A stretch of 9,030 nt of DNA from an uncultured bacterium (lineage in GTDB: Bacteria > Acidobacteriota > UBA890). Positions within the stretch are counted from its first letter, which is position 1, and each line of letters starts with the position of its first letter. Made by a program: the position numbers and the translations under genes. A model generated the notes under the pieces. It made no database searches. It worked only from the letters and a program-made list of their open reading frames with translations, and was not told the DNA's origin. Positions 5,429-9,030 of the stretch are shown piece by piece. The DNA lies in contig CALAKE010000647.1 in NCBI GenBank assembly GCA_937922775.1, forward strand, positions 1 to 9,030. Reading direction: 5' to 3'.

Positions 5429-6937
5429 ATGGTCGAGTTGCGGCAGGCGGGGGGAATTGTGGGTGTTTCGACCCCAGATTTGCTTCGGGTGGCAATTATC
5501 GGCGGCGGTCTCGCCGGCCTGACGACGGCCTACGAGCTGATCCGCCTCACCCGTATCGACGCGCTGCCGCTGGAAATCCGCCTATACGAGGCCGATGAGG
5601 TTGCCGGTGGCACCATTCGCACCAAGCGCCGGGACGGGTTCCTGCTCGAGCGGGGTGCCGACTCCTTCTCCACAGAGAATCCGGCCGGGCTGCTTCTCGC
5701 TGTCGAGCTCGGGCTGCAAGCTCAGCTCATCCCCGCGCACGTCGAGCGCGGTGTGCTGATTTGGTGGGACGACCGCTGCCACCCGCTGCCACCAGGATTA
5801 TCCCGCCTTGCCGACGGACGGCTCGGAGATCTGCTGCGGAGCTCGCTGATGACCCGAGTCGGGAAGGTCCGGGCCAGCCTCGAGCGCCTCGAGCCACGAC
5901 GCCAACCTCGCTCTGATGAGTCGATTTCGGCCTTCGTAACTCGTCGTTTCGGCAGGCAGGTGCTCGAGCGGGTAGCAGATCCCCTGCTCGCCGGATTCTA
6001 CCGGGGCGACCCCGAGCGGCTAGGCATTCGCTACACGTTCCCTGAGCTCCTGGAGCTGGAGCAGACCTACGGTAGTGTCGCCAAAGGCCACCGTCGCGGT
6101 CTCCGGGCCAACGGCGTGGATCAGGGCGAATTTCCGGGAGTGCCCATGAAAGTCACACGCTCGCCGATCGTGTCATTCCGCGGTGGCATGCAGACCTTTT
6201 CGGACGCGGTAACGGAAGCAATTCGTAGAAACGACACGGGAGCTCTGCACCTGGGCTGCCGCGTGCGAAGCCTCCGGCCTGCCGGCGATCCCGTCGGAGC
6301 TGCCGCGTATACGGTGAAAGCAGACCACAGTGAGGACTGGACGGCCGATATCTGCGTGCTTGCCGTGCCCCAGCGAACCGCGGCGGCTCTGGTCAAGGAC
6401 TTTGCGCCCGAAGTGGCGAAGGGGCTCTTGTCCATCCCGCATGCATCTTCCCTGTCGGTTCATCTCGGCTACGATCAACGAGCTGCACGCAACATTCCCG
6501 ACACGATGGGGTGCCTCGTTCCCCACAGCCAAGGACGACCCTCCTTGGCCTGTTGGGTCTCTCATCGGAAGCTCGACTTCCGCGCACCCCCGCGCGCTGC
6601 CCTCCTCAACGTCGAGCTAGGTGGTGAGCGCAAGTCGCATTTCCTTGACCTCAGAGACCGAAGCGCAGTCCGGGTCGCCCGGAAAGAGGCCGAGATCCTG
6701 CTTGGATTCAAAGCCGATCCAATCCTCACCATGGTCCGACGCTGGCCCGGATCGCATCCGCAGTACAACGTTGACCACGCTGATCGGGTCGAGGAGGTCG
6801 AACGACAGCTCGATTTTCACTCCGGCCTGCTGGTTGCCGGCAGCGCGCTCTACGGGGTGGCAATCCCCGACGTCATCGACAACGGTCGGGCCACGGCCAG
6901 AATCGTCTCCAACCTGGCGCAGACCCGCCTCGTCTGA
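5429..6937 (+). CDS. hemY: HemY-type protoporphyrinogen/coproporphyrinogen oxidase
   Basis: A FAD-dependent oxidase of late haem synthesis, 502 residues from the ATG at 5429. The FAD-binding glycine loop GGGLAG is at 25-30 (after RVAII), followed by YEADEVAGGTIRT and the substrate-domain hallmark ADPLLAGFYRGDPERL (about 184-199) with FPELLELEQ. The C-terminal FAD segment is LVAGSALYGVAIPDVIDNG (about 467-485). The enzyme removes hydrogens from protoporphyrinogen IX or coproporphyrinogen III using O2 and is usually soluble or peripheral to the membrane. Sequence alone does not show which porphyrinogen is used, so cgoX or hemG naming is also possible. The frame is open from GTG 5387, but that codon has no spaced Shine-Dalgarno; GTG 5459, close behind a G-rich run, is another candidate, and conserved sequence begins near residue 20. 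No other haem genes are in the window; the neighbours are secreted proteins. Family sure; start uncertain. Confidence 0.9.
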   Translation: MVELRQAGGIVGVSTPDLLRVAIIGGGLAGLTTAYELIRLTRIDALPLEIRLYEADEVAGGTIRTKRRDGFLLERGADSFSTENPAGLLLAVELGLQAQLIPAHVERGVLIWWDDRCHPLPPGLSRLADGRLGDLLRSSLMTRVGKVRASLERLEPRRQPRSDESISAFVTRRFGRQVLERVADPLLAGFYRGDPERLGIRYTFPELLELEQTYGSVAKGHRRGLRANGVDQGEFPGVPMKVTRSPIVSFRGGMQTFSDAVTEAIRRNDTGALHLGCRVRSLRPAGDPVGAAAYTVKADHSEDWTADICVLAVPQRTAAALVKDFAPEVAKGLLSIPHASSLSVHLGYDQRAARNIPDTMGCLVPHSQGRPSLACWVSHRKLDFRAPPRAALLNVELGGERKSHFLDLRDRSAVRVARKEAEILLGFKADPILTMVRRWPGSHPQYNVDHADRVEEVERQLDFHSGLLVAGSALYGVAIPDVIDNGRATARIVSNLAQTRLV

Positions 6938-7051
6938 TTGACCTCACCTGGGCGATGGCTGAATCGAGCTGCTGCAATTGCGCCGCCTCGAGGCTCATGG
7001 AACAATCCCGCACTTCCCAATGTTCAGGCGTGGAGCCCTGTCGAATGATGT

Positions 7052-7055
7052 GGAG
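7052..7055 (+). promoter_or_regulatory. Shine-Dalgarno that sets the start of the TPR protein
   Basis: GGAG lies seven bases before the ATG at 7063. The frame is open back to ATG 6955, but the extra 36 residues are Cys-rich and unlike a signal peptide, whereas translation from 7063 begins a proper one. This supports the shorter start. Confidence 0.7.
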
Positions 7056-7062
7056 ACTCTAT

Positions 7063-7887
7063 ATGTCCCGAGCTCACGAAAAGTCTGTGGCAGCAATGGC
7101 GTTACTGGCACTCCTGACGGTTCTCCCCTCGGGTTCGTGGCTAGCAGAAGCCCGCGGAGCGCAAGCGGGTGCGCCAGCGCAAAAGCTCGTCGCGCAGGCC
7201 GATGCCGCATTCGATAGTGCCGACTGGGAGGTTGCCGTCGCTGCCTACAAAGAAGTGCTCGATAGTGATCCGCAGGGCCCCTATGCGCGTCGATCACTTC
7301 TGCGCATGGCTCGCGCCATGGCCGCCCTCGGACGTGCAACCGAGGCCCTCGAGCGGCTCGAGCAATTCGCGGCGCCGGGTCCCAATCGCACCGCGCTGGC
7401 GGCCATGCGTGATGCCCCTGAGCTGGAATCGTTGCGTGAAACAGATCAGTACATTGCCGCGGTGAGCGCGCTTACCCCATGCAACACCCCTGAGTATCGC
7501 CAGTTCGACTTCTGGGCCGGCAACTGGGAGGTGTATGCACCCAACGGGCAGAGGGTCGGGAGCAACATCGTTGAGCCGATCCTCGACGGCTGCGGGCTGC
7601 GGGAGAAATGGACGAACGCAGCCGGCAACGGCTGCACCAGCTACAACTTCTACGACGCGGCCCGGCGCACGTGGCATCAAACCTGGATCGATGACAGCGG
7701 TAATCCGCTCTATCTCGACGGGCTTTTCGAGGACGGTCGCATGGTGCTCGGCGACGGCACGAACCGCATCACCTGGTCGCCCATGCCCAATGGCTATGTC
7801 CGACAGCACTGGGAGACTACGTCTGACGGTGGGGCCACCTGGACAACCGCTTTCGACGGGGAGTATCGACCGGCCGCGAACCGCTAG
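7063..7887 (+). CDS. Exported protein with a TPR-like helical part and an FDFWAGNWEV (DUF1579-like) domain
   Basis: A 274-residue protein. Residues 1-35 form a signal peptide: basic MSRAHEK, hydrophobic VAAMALLALLTVL (9-21), and likely signal peptidase I cleavage after ARGAQA. Residues about 38-102 are tetratricopeptide-like helices (AFDSADWEVAVAAYKEVL, then RMARAMAALGRATEALERL). Residues 146-270 form a beta-rich domain opening with RQFDFWAGNWEVY (146-158) and holding GSNIVEPILDGCGLREKW (166-183), YNFYDAARRTWHQTWIDD (194-211) and a conserved-looking C-terminal HWETTSDGGATW. The opening resembles proteins annotated as DUF1579 or related lipocalin-like sugar- or lipid-binding domains; I cannot assign an activity. 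Cys140, Cys177 and Cys191 could form disulphides outside the cytoplasm. It starts 125 bases after the hemY-type gene and 194 bases before the Gfo/Idh/MocA gene, so co-transcription is possible but not shown. Confidence 0.8.
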   Translation: MSRAHEKSVAAMALLALLTVLPSGSWLAEARGAQAGAPAQKLVAQADAAFDSADWEVAVAAYKEVLDSDPQGPYARRSLLRMARAMAALGRATEALERLEQFAAPGPNRTALAAMRDAPELESLRETDQYIAAVSALTPCNTPEYRQFDFWAGNWEVYAPNGQRVGSNIVEPILDGCGLREKWTNAAGNGCTSYNFYDAARRTWHQTWIDDSGNPLYLDGLFEDGRMVLGDGTNRITWSPMPNGYVRQHWETTSDGGATWTTAFDGEYRPAANR

Positions 7888-8081
7888 GTTGGATGGCGCC
7901 GCCAGACCACGGTGCGCCAAGCGGTCGCCCTCGATGACATTGCGCCTGTGCGTTACCATCCCGTGAGTCTCGAAGAGCATTCCGTCGAGCCTCAGAGAAT
8001 CTGATTTCGCGCCTCGGAGATATTGCTGTGGGCCGCTGACGATTTGCGCCCGGTCCGCGACCCTCGAAGGGAGCCGGTGAC
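7888..8081. other. Intergenic region before the Gfo/Idh/MocA gene
   Basis: The 194 bases between the TPR protein and the Gfo/Idh/MocA gene show no open frame I can support and no clear terminator or promoter hexamers. The only firm element is AAGGGAG at 8067-8073, an excellent Shine-Dalgarno eight bases before ATG 8082. Confidence 0.5.
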
Positions 8082-9030
8082 ATGAGCGACAAGAAGCTGA
8101 CCCGAAGAGCAGCCGTGCAACACCTCGCCGCCGCTGGCGCGGCCGTGACCGTGGTGCCACGACACGTCCTCGGTGGCACCGGCTACCAAGCTCCCAGCGA
8201 TACGCTCAACATCGCCTGCATCGGTGTGGGTGGCCAGGGGGGCAGCGATGTTCGCGGCGTGATCGGCGAGAACATCTACGCTCTGTGTGATGTCGATGAC
8301 GAGCGCGCGGCGGACACCTTTGAACGACTCCCAGATGCCAAGCGTTACCGCGACTTTCGCGAGATGCTGGATATCGAGGGCGACAACATCGATGCGGTGA
8401 CGGTATCCACCCCAGACCACACTCATGCCGTGGCCTCGATCATGGCGATGCGGCTCGGCAAGGCCGTGCGATGCCAGAAGCCTCTGGCGCGCACCCTGCA
8501 CGAGGTGCGGGCGATGATGAAGGTCGCGAAGGAGACAGGTGTGGCCACCCAGATGGGGAACCAGGGGCACACCACCGAGACCACCCGGCAGATGCGGGAA
8601 TGGGTCGAAGCGGGCGCGATCGGTGACGTGAAGGAAGTTCACTACTGGACCAACCGTCCGATCTGGCCCCAGGGCATTGACCGGCCTGAAGAAGTTGTCG
8701 AGGTGCCGCCCACGCTCGATTGGGACCTGTGGCTGGGGCCGGTCCCAGAGCGACCCTACAATCCGGCATACGCGCCGTTCAATTGGCGCGGCTGGTGGGA
8801 CTATGGCACTGGCGCCCTCGGCGACATCGCCTGCCACGCGATGGACGCCGCCTTCTGGACCTTGGATCTCGGTTACCCGACTCGTATCGAGGCCGAGACG
8901 ACGCCGGTGAATAGCGAGACTGCCCCGAACACATCACGTATCGTCTACGACTTCCCGGCTCGCGGCGGGCGCGGCCCGATCAAGGTGGTTTGGCGCGACG
9001 GTAGCCTGACCCCCGCCATGCCTCCCGGGC
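8082..9030 (+). CDS. Tat-exported Gfo/Idh/MocA family oxidoreductase, 3' end beyond the window
   Basis: An uninterrupted frame of 316 codons from ATG 8082 runs off the right edge, so the C-terminus is missing (whole proteins of this kind are commonly 400-480 residues). The N-terminus has a twin-arginine signal (T7-R8-R9 followed by an Ala-rich stretch to about VPRHVLGG), so it should be exported folded, with its nicotinamide cofactor. The Rossmann fold has GVGGQG (48-53), CDVD (69-72) and STPDHTH (109-115). The catalytic lysine is K133 in CQKP, the QKP variant of EKP. The substrate domain has GALGDIACHAMD (244-255) with D248 and H252. Family members oxidise or reduce sugars and sugar acids with bound or free NAD(P). 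In exported form next to DUF1080 genes they are candidates for C3 oxidation of glycosides. The Shine-Dalgarno AAGGGAG (8067-8073) fixes the start. Family sure; substrate unknown. Confidence 0.93.
   Translation, partial: MSDKKLTRRAAVQHLAAAGAAVTVVPRHVLGGTGYQAPSDTLNIACIGVGGQGGSDVRGVIGENIYALCDVDDERAADTFERLPDAKRYRDFREMLDIEGDNIDAVTVSTPDHTHAVASIMAMRLGKAVRCQKPLARTLHEVRAMMKVAKETGVATQMGNQGHTTETTRQMREWVEAGAIGDVKEVHYWTNRPIWPQGIDRPEEVVEVPPTLDWDLWLGPVPERPYNPAYAPFNWRGWWDYGTGALGDIACHAMDAAFWTLDLGYPTRIEAETTPVNSETAPNTSRIVYDFPARGGRGPIKVVWRDGSLTPAMPPG

Noticed and set aside
5879..5896. Repeated CTCGAGC units within the hemY-type gene, with a similar pair near 7345.
   Set aside because: They encode Leu-Glu-Arg-Leu-Glu helices with common codons in each case; a coding coincidence.
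7294..8837. Long antisense frames (288 and 281 codons) across the TPR and Gfo/Idh/MocA genes.
   Set aside because: They are low-complexity Arg/Pro/His-rich translations opposite genes with clear motifs and signal peptides; typical shadows in GC-rich DNA.

Overview
The window is a GC-rich bacterial chromosomal segment (about 60-67% GC in most genes, clearly lower in one). It holds eight protein-coding genes and no RNA gene, insertion sequence or CRISPR array that I can see. The gene types are secreted DUF1080 and Tat-exported Gfo/Idh/MocA proteins, a TPR protein with an FDFWAGNWEV-type domain, a HemY-type oxidase and a fused B12 mutase. This mix recalls Acidobacteriota, Gemmatimonadota, Rhodothermota or related diderm lineages. 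That placement is an impression and not a proven assignment.

Left half (1-4307), amino-acid/imino-acid block. A cobalamin-dependent glutamate-mutase-like enzyme, with barrel and B12 domain in one chain, runs rightward at 79-1839. It converges, with an 18-base gap, on a leftward set: a ProC-like reductase (4307-3483), a 31-residue single-helix membrane microprotein (3414-3319) and a PutP-type sodium:solute symporter (3315-1858). The microprotein and symporter are separated by only three bases, and the symporter's Shine-Dalgarno lies inside the microprotein gene, so they look translationally coupled. The ProC-like protein keeps the family fold but has replaced the segments that line the P5C site. 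The symporter has markedly more AT-rich stretches than its neighbours. Together they suggest uptake and conversion of a proline-like or glutamate-like compound, with the substrate unknown.

Middle (4308-4572). This is a divergent promoter region of 265 bases with two perfect inverted repeats. One (7-bp arms, 11-base loop) sits just upstream of the ProC-like gene and is an operator or leader-hairpin candidate.

Right half (4573-9030), all rightward: an exported DUF1080 (3-keto-glycoside hydrolase family) protein, a HemY-type proto/coproporphyrinogen oxidase, an exported TPR plus FDFWAGNWEV-domain protein, and the first 316 codons of a Tat-exported Gfo/Idh/MocA oxidoreductase that runs off the right edge. 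DUF1080 and exported Gfo/Idh/MocA proteins often belong to 3-keto-sugar glycoside breakdown, so these two may cooperate. The gaps between these genes (67-194 bases) do not support one tight operon.

The most interesting part is the left block: a fused glutamate-mutase-like enzyme, a ProC homologue with a rebuilt active site, and a symporter with a tiny coupled membrane partner.
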